A DNA stretch of 64,000 nt from Pyrenochaeta sp. MPI-SDFR-AT-0127 (lineage: Eukaryota > Ascomycota > Dothideomycetes > Pleosporales > Cucurbitariaceae). Below the pieces are notes generated by a model. The model did no database searches. It was not told the DNA's origin and saw only the letters and a list, made by a program, of their open reading frames with translations. The position numbers and the translations under genes were made by a program. This document shows, piece by piece, positions 31,815 through 43,381 of this stretch (the first letter of the stretch is position 1; the number at the start of each line of letters is the position of its first letter). The stretch spans positions 1-64,000 of the forward strand of contig JAGTJM010000083.1 of the NCBI GenBank assembly GCA_020747015.1, read 5' to 3'.

Positions 31815-33647
31815 ATGTTGCAAGGTATAAGAGCATCGACGTTGACGATGCCATCGTTTGGGCATGACTTGTCCCTGGGCGGGGTGCAAAAGGTCGAAAG
31901 CTACAGTGATGCCGACTCATGGAGTTGGCCACAACACTCGGCCTCGCAACATCCCTCGTATTCAAATGTCTTCGATCCCGCAATGTACGCCAGCTTCACG
32001 CCTCCATTGCAGCCTCCATCGCGCGGGCCACCACGCCATCATTCCATTGCTACCTCCCATGTCCTCGCCACTGGAACTAACACACCACCTCCTGCGAGGC
32101 CCCAGGTGGCAGGAAATATGGTCAAGGCCCAACCTGCCTTCAAACCCACTTGGCAGGGTTTCCTAGACACGACCAAAGATGCCATGACCATTGTGGAAGC
32201 GTCACTTCAGGGCCGTTTAAGTCACATTAGCCGCCGACCTCACGACAAAGAAAGGGCAGAGATGCTCACTTCGGGAACCGTTTTGGTCTACGAGGAGAAC
32301 GCTTCGGGTATCAAGCGATGGACTGATGCGGTTCACTGGTCGCCTAGCAGAGTTATGAACAACTGTCTCATCTATCGCCAGCTCGTGCGGGCTCTCAAGC
32401 CAGAGGAGAAGAAAACGGCTCTCAATCCCTCGTGTGGAACCAAACGGAAGCGTAAGGAAAGCGCCGGGCCTGCCATGACCAAGACGGGCGACAATCTCAA
32501 CAACTCTGACGACGAATACGAGAACCCTTCGTTCGATGGCTCACTGCCTGGAGACGCTGACTCCCTGAACAAGGTGTACGCGAATTTTGCTCAGAGCCTC
32601 ACTCCAGATCAACAGCGACGCTTCTGTGGATCTCTTATCGACAGCTACGAGTTCAAGGAAGGCGGTCTGATGAAAAAGACCATATCTGTCAAGTATCAAG
32701 GAACACACCACCACATCATCTCCTACTACAGTCTGGAAGACGTTGTAAGCGGAAAGCTAAAGAGACCGTTTCAAGATCCCAAATTAGCCGACATCCAACC
32801 ACGACCAGAGCTACTCAATGGTTGGAAGGTCAGTCTTGAGGACGAAGAGAGCAAGGATATGCCGCTTGTCGCAGGCTACCCGCACCACATCCAGCCGAGC
32901 CACCTGCAGCATCATGTCATCGGCGCTGTCACACAAGCAGTAGCAGGACACGCCGTGATCCAGACCCATGCTCCTCTACATTTACATGTGCCGGAATACT
33001 GGCACGGGCAGCAGGCATCGCAGTATACACCGAGCCACCACAGCCCACAGCATTATGCTTCCCCTCAGTCCGCAGCTCCTCAATACTCGGCTACGCAACC
33101 CGGGCATCAGTACGCTCCCCAACAACCTTCCCCGCAAACGTACGCACCCCAGCCGCCCTCATCTCAGCAGTACGTTCAGCCGCCCTCGCCTCAACACTAT
33201 TCTTCTCCGCAGTCGTCTAGCCCGCAGTTCCCAGGTCCTGCGGCTCCGCCACCGCAGTACGCCCCCCATTCTCAACCGACCCGGCATTATTCGTTCGACC
33301 AATCACAGTCCACTGCTACAGCGCCCTATGCCCAACCTGTATCAGCGTCGCAATACCAACCGTCTCACCACCATCAAGCTCCGCAACCTACTCAGTATGC
33401 TGTTCCCCAAGCTACGACTTTTGATGTCCACGTCCCAGTCCCACAGAGCTCGCCATCCACTCAGCACCCAAGCCAGAGTTCAACTTCGCAACACGATCCA
33501 CAGAGGAGGGCGTCGGCACCCGTGGCTCTGCAGACCTACGGCCCACCACAATATCCCGCGGCTCCCTACCCTCAGTCGTACTATGTGACAGACGCAAAAT
33601 ATGTGCCAGAACAGAAGCACGCACCTAATCCACACCATGGTTACTGA
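31815..33647 (+). CDS. WOR1: WOPR-domain transcriptional regulator (Wor1/Sge1/Ryp1 type), 610 aa
   Basis: Single coding exon; MLQGIRASTLTM gives two possible starts, residue 1 or residue 12. WOPR box A spans about 110-195: PTWQGFLDTTKDAM, ISRRPHDKERAEML, GTVLVYEENASGIKRWTDA and WSPSRVMNN. Box B spans about 270-335: GLMKKTISVKYQG, HHIISYYSLEDV and GKLKRP. A basic KRKRK near 210 may be a nuclear signal. The last 250 residues are Gln/Pro/Tyr/Ser-rich, as in Wor1/Sge1 activators. KRWT is kept; in Candida Wor1 the Thr of this motif is a protein kinase A site important for activity. The GLxKKTISV box B favours the Wor1/Sge1/Ryp1 branch over Pac2. Family members control white-opaque switching, dimorphism, conidiation and effector expression. 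The specific role here is inferred. Confidence 0.93.
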   Translation: MLQGIRASTLTMPSFGHDLSLGGVQKVESYSDADSWSWPQHSASQHPSYSNVFDPAMYASFTPPLQPPSRGPPRHHSIATSHVLATGTNTPPPARPQVAGNMVKAQPAFKPTWQGFLDTTKDAMTIVEASLQGRLSHISRRPHDKERAEMLTSGTVLVYEENASGIKRWTDAVHWSPSRVMNNCLIYRQLVRALKPEEKKTALNPSCGTKRKRKESAGPAMTKTGDNLNNSDDEYENPSFDGSLPGDADSLNKVYANFAQSLTPDQQRRFCGSLIDSYEFKEGGLMKKTISVKYQGTHHHIISYYSLEDVVSGKLKRPFQDPKLADIQPRPELLNGWKVSLEDEESKDMPLVAGYPHHIQPSHLQHHVIGAVTQAVAGHAVIQTHAPLHLHVPEYWHGQQASQYTPSHHSPQHYASPQSAAPQYSATQPGHQYAPQQPSPQTYAPQPPSSQQYVQPPSPQHYSSPQSSSPQFPGPAAPPPQYAPHSQPTRHYSFDQSQSTATAPYAQPVSASQYQPSHHHQAPQPTQYAVPQATTFDVHVPVPQSSPSTQHPSQSSTSQHDPQRRASAPVALQTYGPPQYPAAPYPQSYYVTDAKYVPEQKHAPNPHHGY

Positions 33648-36600
33648 GTCTCTTCTGGACGGCGCATGGACCGTTGATTTACGATGGGTAGTGCCAACTG
33701 CCGACCATCGCAAGCAAAAAGTACACAAACCCATTTACGAAGATTTTCACGCTGGATGATTTTTTTTTAGATGCGCTACCTCTTTCGGCTCAGTTTCTTT
33801 TTGGCTCAGGTGGCTCCTCTACCTGCACAGCATTTAGCAGTTCTCTTTTATCGCACGTGCGGCGTTGGCGCAGGACCTGCAAGTTTGTCTTTCCGTCACG
33901 TTTCATTTCGCATGGTTGCACTTTCTCACGTCGGCACTCTCTTCGAAAAGCATATCGATGTTCTACTACGCAGTTACCCAAGATACCTTGTCGCGCTAAA
34001 CTGTTCCCGCATTCCTGGTCACTTGCATGTCTTCATCACATCACATACCCCTTGTACAAATATAATCGACCGTCTTTTCCCACATTTCCTCGGAGTAATT
34101 TGTTAAGCACATGAGTGCACCGTAACGCCACCAAAGTATCAATAGCAATCAATTTACCTTTCGCGAAAGCGCCTGCACTGCTCCTGACTGTACCCATACG
34201 AAATCATAGTATTCCTTACCAGCGACACGCAACCGACCGTAACGCAATGCCATAAACAATGCCGTAGCATCTACCGCATCCTCATCCTAGATTTTTGCGA
34301 ATGCGAATTCATGCCTACATCCCCGCCCATCGATTACGGCATCCCGAGTCGGGCCGCAGCGCACTTCGGGGGGTTGACCCCGTCCAATCAACCAGCATAC
34401 ACCTCATACTAATCGGACCATTTTGAATACTCTTCGCCCAAAGCAATGTACGGGGACCCGGGACGTTGAAACCTGACGCAAGGGAATGAGCTAACGAACG
34501 ACGCATTGAATATCTGCGGAAAGTAGCTGCAGCTACCAGCTGCCCTGTCCAACGGGGATGGATGAACACGGGCCGGTCGACTACGAAGTGGTCTTATTTG
34601 GAGATATGGGTCGATGCTTGCATAAGTAACAGGCTCCATTCTCGACGCGTTCCTGATGACTAGTTGGGCAGATCGATTCGTGGTGCATAGATCTGGAAAC
34701 GTGCTGGTAGAGTTTGGGTATCTGTTTCTGGGGTACATGGCAGGGTGCATGGCCGTTCTATCCGTATTGAGTTTTCCGTGCGCACGTTGTTTGATGTGCC
34801 GACCTGGTGAAAACGAGGCGAGAAAATACCCTGGCGGTAAGGTCTGTAGCGAAACGTTGACGATCAGTCGGGGAGGCGCTTTCTATAACCCAGGTCTGAT
34901 ATAGGCCCAGGTACTCTTTGGGCGCACTGCCAATCCTGGGCTTGCATACACCACACCCTGCTACGCATAACGAGAAACGGACTACAAGCGGCCCGCAAAA
35001 AGTCAAGTCGGTATCTTGTTTCAACATCAATCGACACGCGTTTGATAGAGGAGAGTAGTAAGTGAAGCTTTACAACACCGCCAATCACTATGCCTGAGCT
35101 CGGCATCTCCTTGCCACAGGCACGTCTTGCCCAACTTCTTTCCCCTTTGGGTAATGATACTCTGAATACATAATATAGAATCTATCTTCTCTCTATGCCA
35201 ACCCAGTGAGCGGGCCATTGCCAAGTATAGTTCAGCGTGAAGAGGACGTTGCCATCGAAGTAAAAGTGAAAATACCGCAATCATCCCCGCAAACCTTACT
35301 CTTGCCATCGTCTACAAGCAGCCGGTCTCAGGGTCGACTGTGGAAACGAAGTTTTCTTCGAGAATACCGGCAGATGAAAGTCATCTTGGCAGTGCTCATT
35401 CTCGCCTGGACCTAGTCTCAACCCTGATAACGGAGCCCACTCGGAAGAACGGATATGGGCGCCGGATGAGCCAATGCAGAAGAGGAAAGTAGTCAGGTAC
35501 TCAGGTCCAGAGCTATCGACCACGAGTCGCGACAGACACAAGAGCCTCACCATCCGCGGAGATATCATGCCGGCGCCGAATTTGGCATTGTTGAACGCTG
35601 CTCCACATGCATCTCTCATGTAGAGAGGCCTACCCCAGATTGTTGGGGTGAAGCCTGCAATGGCTTTTTGACGTGCATTTGGCAGGATCAGTGACTCGCA
35701 CCCATGCCTCTCGCTTAGCCAGATCGAAAACGGTGATCGTGCTTCTGCCCTCAGGTGACAAGTCGGTTGTATGCAATGCCCTGCTCCGACCCAGCTAGGA
35801 GAAGAGCCAGGATACAAAATCGGCCCTCTTGTCGTTCAGGAACGCATGTTCCGGGGGAACAGCCATGACGTCGCTTACAAAGTTCCTCCTCGGTCTGAAT
35901 ATCGATGCTAACAGGTTTCACATCACGAAGCTCTCCGCCGAAACAGGTACCTTTGGCGACTGTTGCTTCTTATCGTGCTCAGCACCATGCAATCACATCA
36001 TGGATAGCAGACGCGCTGTATATGGCTGAGACGGTGGTCGGCGCTTCTACGCGCAATAATTGGGCAAGCAGAATTGTCGATCAGACAATTTGAGCTAGGC
36101 ATTTAGGTGGGTCATTCGGCAAATTCCCACGGCCCCCCACTTGTGTAGGTTGTGTGTTGGTTTGCCCGGAAGGGAAAGGTTACGTGGAGGGTACATGGAA
36201 GCGGTACATTCGGCATGTACCTCGATGCAACAACGTTTCTTTCTCGCTTGCAACGACGTTTCAGGGTCAATACTTCGCGGACCCACATACGTCGGGCACT
36301 ACTCGAACAAGTATATGAGCGATTTCGGACCAGAGTTACCAGATGAGAGTAAACCACTTGGGCTGCACTGCTAGGATCTTGCTGGTCTGTCAAGTTGTTC
36401 TTCGACTCGAATGTCGTGGAATGATACGATAACAAGCGCCCATTTGCGTATAGGCACTACATACTCGAGCACCTTGATGCCCGTCGTTTTGCTGTGGAAC
36501 CACATACCATTGGTATCCACTGCGCAACTTGGGGGGTGCGCAGGGCTCCAATTTTCTGCTCTCTTGCCCCCGCCCACCCAGCCACTGTCCATACGCAAGC

Positions 36601-37147
36601 AAGCGATGGAGGGAGCGGGGGTCGGCATCACATGTCATCGACAGGTCGTCTCGCGAACAACAACTGTTCGGCGATGCCAAACCGACAACGTGGTTTTGGT
36701 CCGCGTCGTACGTCTTCAAGCTGTTTCTTTTTGTAACTGTCTGGCACCATCCATCCACTTTTGCTGCCGATCAGGTACGCGCCGTACCTTGCCTTGCCTC
36801 TGCTCCCCTCCTCTCCATGCCTCGTCCCTGGACATCAGACGTCTGATTTACATCACGATATGCTCACGCATATGCACAAAGCGGCCGTATATTGTTTCTC
36901 TTTATCCTCAATTCCCCACATGGTGTGCTATGTCGAACCCCGAAACAAAGTTTTAAATTTAAGCCCGTTCTCTACCATTCCATCTCGCCGTGAAACACTA
37001 ACAGTTGCATGTAATTATTTTTTTTTCACCCACCTCAATCAACCTGGTGGGGTTTTTTCCCCCCGAAACGATTGAAAATCATGATATGACCGTTTTTGAT
37101 TTTATTTTAATCTGCTCACTTTGCATGGGAGGTATTTTATCGATTTA

Positions 37148-37163
37148 CCCCCCCCCCCCCCCC
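37148..37163. repeat. Poly(C) run of 16
   Basis: Sixteen consecutive C residues lie directly after GATTTA and before ATG. Such runs are prone to slippage and to sequencing length error. Confidence 0.9.
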
Positions 37164-37210
37164 ATGTCCAATCCGTTCCCCCGATACTCCACCCTAGCAA
37201 GGTCCCCCCA

Positions 37211-37246
37211 AAGCCCAAGCTCAAGCTCAAGCCCAAGCCCAAGCTT
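37211..37246. repeat. Hexanucleotide array (AAGCCC/AAGCTC)6
   Basis: Six hexamers: AAGCCC, AAGCTC, AAGCTC, AAGCCC, AAGCCC, AAGCTT. AAGCCC is a rotation of the reverse complement of the TTGGGC unit found past HSF1 at 10710. Confidence 0.9.
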
Positions 37247-40200
37247 CTTCGCTCTCTTTCTGCTCTTTCATATACGAAAGAAGAAGTTTGTCCTAAGGCG
37301 ATGGCGGAAACTTTGACGGAAATCCCGTTGCACTTTGTGTGGAAAGACGGAAATCCAGCGTCCCCCCTTCGTGTAGCGTTTATATAGATTACTTACTTTT
37401 CTCACATGGAGGGAATTTAGAAATCAGATTTTTTATTTATTATTCTGTTGTACTGTTCAAGATTTGAGTAGAAGGGGGGCCATGTGTCGAGTTGTGCACT
37501 GAAGGGTGCGGTAGGATGAAGTGAAGTCAAGACTTTGTTGGTTTGCGCCACTCGCTTAGGGGGATGGTTGCTTCTGTCATTCTTCTTGGCTCTCTCTCTC
37601 TTCCTCTCATGCCGCTTTCTTCTGAAAAGATTTTGATATATGTTGAGATGAGGTGTGGGGAATATGTTGATGGGCGTTTTTGGGGGTTCAGATTGAGACA
37701 GGATGCGTTTTACTGGTGATGCGATACACACACTTGCAATCCTGTGGTCTGAAAGTCCAAAGCCCATGATTTTGATAATGACTATGGTGAATATAAATTC
37801 ATACTCGTCATCAGCAGTAATCTTGCCATTGCTATTTTCTCTCATGTCAACTTTTCACTTCTTATTACGTGTCGGGATTTTTGTACTTCATCGGAGATTC
37901 CTAGAAGTCTGGAACCCAAGACTGTATATGTCACATCAAAGGTCGTCCCGCTTTCGAGAGCGCGAATCGATTCGCACAGGTGCACGGCTTTGACAACATC
38001 GTGCCAGGAGAAGAGTACTGATAGAAGAGTTGGGGAATTTGTCGGAAAGGAAATTAGATGTTGTAAATGCTTTTAGGAATTTCGATTTCTCAGTAGTATC
38101 TCTTTCAGCACTGTAGCATTATGGAATACACACACTACATGCTCATTTTATCTACATGCAAGGTTCCATCACTCCAAACTGTAAACCCGCTTCTTTAAAT
38201 CGCTAGTTGTCTTTTTAGCCTGCCATAGCAATTTCTCAAGAATTCGGTATGCTTTTGGGGTACTACGCAATTGATCACGAGGAGAATGCTTGCTACTACA
38301 TTAGCAACCCGGCAAGAATCTGAAGTAACTGGGATATATTCGATCAAGTCATCCTACCAATCTATTACGGGGCAAGCTGCTTGCGTGCAATATCATGGTG
38401 GCCTTTCATTAGTTGAATGGAGCTCAAGAGGCTGGCTTTGAACGTTGGGAATGGAGCGTTTGTGAAATCTACTGGTGCCTCAGCTCTCTCTGCGCATTTG
38501 TCCCAGTACGTTCTCAACATCTTTCGTACGACTTGACAGACATGTCCATTTACGGCAAGTTGGCTTCCCATGACAATTACTGAGCAAGTGCTAGATCTGC
38601 ACGAATTAAGCTAGTTCTTTGATCGATTTAGCACAATCTGCAAGGCATAAAGGGGAAGCTCATGCGTTATGTTGCATCTGTTGAGCTGTTCAGCTTCTAC
38701 AACTTAACATCGTGTTGCAATCTCGCCACTCCCTGCACACGGGACACAGGACAAGGCTTGGCTGTGCTGACAACGCCGATGAGGCGGGCAGCCTCACGAG
38801 GTGAAATTGGACGTTTGTCATGAAACATGCATTCAAGTATTTTCTGGCCAATAATTTTCCAATCCACAACTCCTCATAGAGCTGGTAAAATTTGAGGCCA
38901 GAAATCCTTCTCAGTCTAATTTTACATTGATCGACCCTCAACCGCACTGACTTCTACAATAGGTATGATGATGCATGCTCAAATTTGACAGGTAACCTGC
39001 CGGGATTCTGTTCCTTTCTGGTCATTGACTGCAAAGGATATTGGAATGGTGCTGCAGGGTGGCTTGTTGAATCGCAGCGCACCTACAAGAATTCTTGACA
39101 GGCTATAGGCATTCATATAATGAACTCAGGGTATGGTAGCGCAGTCATGAGCCCGCAACGTCTTTCGGACTCTATAGAAAGAATTTTACTTGATATAATA
39201 GGAATTGTCGAATTGTAAATTGGCGACAAAGTTTCTGATCGATCTCCGTGACGCGAGACAGCACATTGATTCTGAATCCATTGCTCTTTGTAGACATGTC
39301 TGAACGTAGCAATGGGATGCTTGACAGAACTCCAGTACATGCCACGAGATAAAATATGTCCCTTAAATCAGAGCATTGATGAGCTTATGCACTGTTCAAT
39401 CTGGGGCACAGCTGAAAGACTTCATTCTGTTCGAGAAATGCGATAGAGTCTGTGTATTGGTAGAACATATTAAGGTCCTAGATTTTCGAGGCAGACTCGC
39501 CTCAGTCAAGATTAAGGAACCTCTACGTAAGTACCACGAAGGTGGGTGATATCTCAGCTCTTTGTAATCTTAAGAATATGAAGCACGTACTTAAAGCTCC
39601 AGAGTCAAGCTCTCTTGACAGTCTCTTGAGCTTTTCACATCGTTGAAACGGTGGCAAAAGACGGCTGACAAGTCATTGCGGGGCCCGCTGTACGTCTCGA
39701 CATATGTCAAGTCCAATCGTATGGTCGAAATGTCCCGCAACACGGGGGAGGACCGAGTCAGCTACCAGGAGCTCAAACCACTTCCCCATGTTTTCGCAAA
39801 TGCCAACAACACTTCTTATTCCGACAATTATAGTATACGAGCTTGGTGATCCATCGTGGACCTAGGTCATTGTTTACCTTAAGTACACTCCATGAGGTCA
39901 GACCTTGGCGTAGCATTATTCTGCCAAAAATCCATGTAGACAATTTGGTGGAGCGCGCATACTCCCGTTGGGCTCATAATGGCAATTAAAGCACACGCAA
40001 CCCTTGTTTCAAATGAGTGTTGATACGTCGAATCAGCATAACACTACTCGTAAAGGTCTATGTTGCGTTGACGAGGTCGTTGGGCAAATGCCAGGTGTGT
40101 AATTGCGGGAGCTGATTGGCCGAATGATGACGCAGGATGATCTCAATTCTTGGTGGCTGGGGAGACAGGCTGAGGTTACTTGACGCGCAACATCACCACG

Positions 40201-40341
40201 TTTTCAAGATGCATCGGCAATAGATCCTAACACTACCCCACGGAATATCAGAACCTTTGATCAGTCCTCCATTTTACGTAATTGACTTTCATTCTAAGCA
40301 ATTACGTTGACACCAGAGACATCCTTGGCCGAACCTGCACC

Positions 40342-41334
40342 ATGCCCCCCAAACGACGTAAAGCTTCTGAGTCAACATTAGAATCAGCCAGCAAAAAGCG
40401 TGTCACGCGTTCGTCAACGAGGCCAGGCTCATCTGTTACACAAGATCCCAAAGCCGAAGTATCTAAAACAAGGCGCACTTCCGAGGCAAAGGCCACGACT
40501 GTAAAACCAACTACCACACCAAAACCCAAGACTACAAAGTCAAAGACCAAGCCTGAAGCAGAGTCGAATAACACACAAGAAGCTCGTCACCAGGAAAAAA
40601 CGCCATCCAACGTCACCACTTTCACCATCACATCCGATCTCATCAAGAACCCGGTTCAATGTCACAAATACACTTCTCCAGATCCATCTGAACCATCCCA
40701 CAGTACCCTGATCTTCACTCATGGCGCAGGCGGGACGCTTTCTGCCCCAGCCGTCGTCAACTTCTGCAGGGGCTTCTCGAACTCTCAGAGCGTCCATGCA
40801 TTCCAGGGTTCCATGAACCTCGCAGCACGCGTAAAAGGTTTCCATGCATGTCTTGAGAATCTGCGCAGCGTAAGGGCAAAGGGTCAGAAGAAGACGACGA
40901 CGTTGCAGATTGTGTTTGGGGGACGTAGCATGGGTGCGCGGGCAGCTGTCATGGCTGCAAGCCATGTTATCGGACAAGCCCAAAACGATGGTGGCGAGAA
41001 GCCCGCTATTCGACTCATTTTGGTTTCGTACCCGCTCAAGGGTCCAAAGGACGATATCAGGGATCAAATCTTGCTTGATCTGTCGGAACTTGTCACCGTG
41101 CTCTTTGTCATTGGCGATAGGGACTCGATGTGCCCGCTCGATCTTCTCGAGTCTGTGAGAGGCAAGATGAAAGCCAAGTCTCAACTCGTTGTTGTAAAAG
41201 GTGCAGACCATGGCATGCATGTCAAGCCTGCCAAGAGGGAGAGGGAGGTGGGTGAAGAGAGCGGACAGTTGGCTGCAGAGTGGGTAGAGGGGAGTAAATT
41301 TGAGGACGTGAGGTATATAGGTGACGAGGATTAG
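40342..41334 (+). CDS. Alpha/beta-hydrolase-fold protein of the KANL3/TEX30 type, 330 aa
   Basis: The start is the ATG at 40342 (MPPKRRKASE); the frame extends upstream only through a TTG start. Residues 1-90 are Lys/Thr/Ser/Pro-rich and disordered, probably nuclear. The hydrolase part begins near 100: LIFTHGAGGTLSAPAVVNF, then the nucleophile elbow GGRSMGAR with Ser196. Asp261 lies in GDRDSMCP and His290 in GADHGMH, which completes a plausible Ser-Asp-His triad. YPLKGP after the elbow is typical of the TEX30/KANL3 group. Natural substrates are not known for the fungal proteins. It is convergent with RMP1, with 179 bp between stop codons. Confidence 0.85.
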   Translation: MPPKRRKASESTLESASKKRVTRSSTRPGSSVTQDPKAEVSKTRRTSEAKATTVKPTTTPKPKTTKSKTKPEAESNNTQEARHQEKTPSNVTTFTITSDLIKNPVQCHKYTSPDPSEPSHSTLIFTHGAGGTLSAPAVVNFCRGFSNSQSVHAFQGSMNLAARVKGFHACLENLRSVRAKGQKKTTTLQIVFGGRSMGARAAVMAASHVIGQAQNDGGEKPAIRLILVSYPLKGPKDDIRDQILLDLSELVTVLFVIGDRDSMCPLDLLESVRGKMKAKSQLVVVKGADHGMHVKPAKREREVGEESGQLAAEWVEGSKFEDVRYIGDED

Positions 41335-41513
41335 GCAAGGATGCTCTCTCAGTGCGATTCATAGTCGAAAAGTAAGAGGATGAACATGTTATGATTTCAG
41401 AGGAAGACCTAATCACATTCCTTGAAATTCCTTCCCGAGTAGAACGCCGCGTCAGGCGCTGGTATCAAAATAATCATACATCATATCGTCGAACACAGTG
41501 TCTCCAGCTGCTC

Positions 41514-42141
41514 CTAGTTCTCCCTTTCAATTACAACCCCCTCGTCCCACTCCTCATTAGCATCCAGCACATCGCCAAACTCATCGGCCAGAGCCAGCTC
41601 ATCATTAGCGCTCAAGACACCTTGGATATCTGCTGAGGCAATTTCTTCATAGACGGCGGTGATCCCGCTAATACTGCAGACGCGCGCAACAGAAGCCATC
41701 ATGACCAAACCAAGCATTGCAAACGGCCCTACGGCGACGAGTTGGGAGAATTGGCTGGGTTCTGTTAGTCTTTCTTCGATCTGATCAAAAGGCGTTACGA
41801 GCTTACTAGTACCACATATGGATGCACTTGTCGTCCCAATATCTTAGTCGCGCCTCAAGCTTGCTCTCTCGCTCGCTCTTCTTTCCCTCCATCTCCTGCA
41901 ACAGCACGCCAATCTGCTTTCGAAAGGCATGCAGACTCTTCCACCAATGCGAGCGGCGGTGCTGATTCCGGTTGCGGGCAAAAAGCTTGTCGAGGAGCTC
42001 ATGAATATCTTGCAACATTGCTTTCTCATGCGGAGTTGCGGCAAGGAGGGCAGTTGCCGTGATCGGGGGGGAAGCAGAAGGCATCTTGGTTCGAGGTCGA
42101 GAACTGGTGATTGTCCTGGTGAGGGTCGTGATGACAGCCAT
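41514..42141 (-). CDS. RMP1: RNase MRP protein subunit Rmp1, 191 aa, one intron
   Basis: Exons, minus strand: 42141-41807 and 41754-41514, with a 52 nt intron (GTAAGC donor, GACTAAC branch, CCCAG acceptor). The protein starts MAVITTLTRTITSS. Residues about 38-130 contain the Rmp1 signature: LQDIHELLDKLFARNRNQHR, SHWWKSLHAFRKQI and the Trp-Tyr that joins across the intron (MWY-YQFSQLVAVGPFAML). The hydrophobic segment GPFAMLGLVMMASVA closes the domain. An acidic tail follows. Rmp1 is specific to RNase MRP, the RNA-protein enzyme that processes pre-rRNA and cell-cycle mRNAs; this is from yeast. The family is short and diverges quickly, so assignment rests on the RNRNQHR...WW pattern. Confidence 0.82.
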
Positions 42142-43381
42142 GGTGCGGTAATACGGAGGTAAATATTCGTATGGAAGGTTCTGTGGGATTGGGTTGTGTA
42201 ACGGGTATTGAGGGATATACACCAAGTGGTATGTCGTCGGCTGTTAAAAATGCAATGCTACTCAATACGCTGTAGGCTGCCGTGGTGAAAGCGGAGAAAT
42301 GGACGTGCTCGTTCGATTCAAGGTATCTTGTGATACTGATAGTGCCCCGAAGGTAGGGTAGGTGCCGTCAAAGCGTTACGGCTCCCGGTTCGTGGTCCGG
42401 TAATGCGGGGGTAAGAGGCGTGAGGGCCCTTCACATGCTTTGGGCAGAAATTCAAAAGAGCGACAAGGCCGGGCGAGGTGAAGGAAATGAAGGAGAGTAT
42501 GAAGACTGCGCGGTGAGGCGGAATGCCAGTGGGATACTCGAGTTGTGCGTTCAAGGGATCCGGCTCGATGTTCCTGTTGCTCGAGGCTCACGTGCAAAAT
42601 GTGTGTGCCCAAGACAAGCGGCCTAATCAAGCTTAATCTGGGGTAAGACACGTGCGGCGTCGTTGATGCCAATCGAAGGTATTGATGTTTTGAGTAGATA
42701 GTGGGTCCCGAAGATCAAACTATCCGCCTTTATGAAGTTCATGAGCTTGCAATTAAATTTGCGAAGCGGTGGAGATCTTCCGAACACGAGGACAATGGCG
42801 CAACCTTGCTGATCCTGGCGATGGCAGCGATGGCAGCGATGCTGCTGCCGTAAGAACCTTTGGAGGGCCTCTGAGATAAGGTGCCGACAGAAAGTGAGTA
42901 ACCGGTGTGATGCAACGAGCCTAAACTTTGAGTTGACGGGGGTGCGGGTGTCGAAAAACGGGCGACGGATTCGGCTAGAGTGTGACAGCGTGAAGCTGGA
43001 GTCTCGCCTTGGTACTCTGGGGATGTAGCTATCCTCGCCGGTAGACGACATCAGAACTTTCTTTGCGGTGGGCCTGTCGAGCACCGTTGGTTCGAGGCTA
43101 GCGTACGGTTTGGTGGTGTGGGCGTAGCGAGGACGGTGGCTCGTCTTCGCGCGCGCCAAGTATTTACATGGACTAAAGCCTGACCTTTGGACGCAGCCGG
43201 AAACCCTTCATCGGAGAATAAGACGTCAAACTTTCGCGTACTTCGCACAGCGTCGCTTAGCCCCTGCGCCTGGCTTGAGCTACCGTGGGATTCGGGGATG
43301 TCGGAAGGCTTCCTCTGCCCTTGGATCCGCTCCCGGCTCGATTTTTAGGAGGGGTAGCTGCATCAAACAGAAGCCACTTCC

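Larger units (their letters stand above)
33648..40341. other. 6.7 kb gene-free region downstream of the WOPR gene
   Basis: No supported gene. 33.65-34.1 kb probably holds the WOPR 3' untranslated region. 37.0-37.7 kb is rich in simple repeats and homopolymers, including C16 and a hexamer array. About 38.0-40.0 kb is AT-leaning with only short frames, compatible with decayed sequence. All open frames checked lack domains, and several depend on non-ATG starts. Confidence 0.5.

Noticed and set aside
35296..35817. 173-codon minus-strand frame downstream of the WOPR gene
   Set aside because: It depends on a TTG start and has no recognisable motif.
42623..43159. 178-codon minus-strand frame
   Set aside because: No domain, His/Arg-rich composition, and it runs through a GATGGCAGC repeat.
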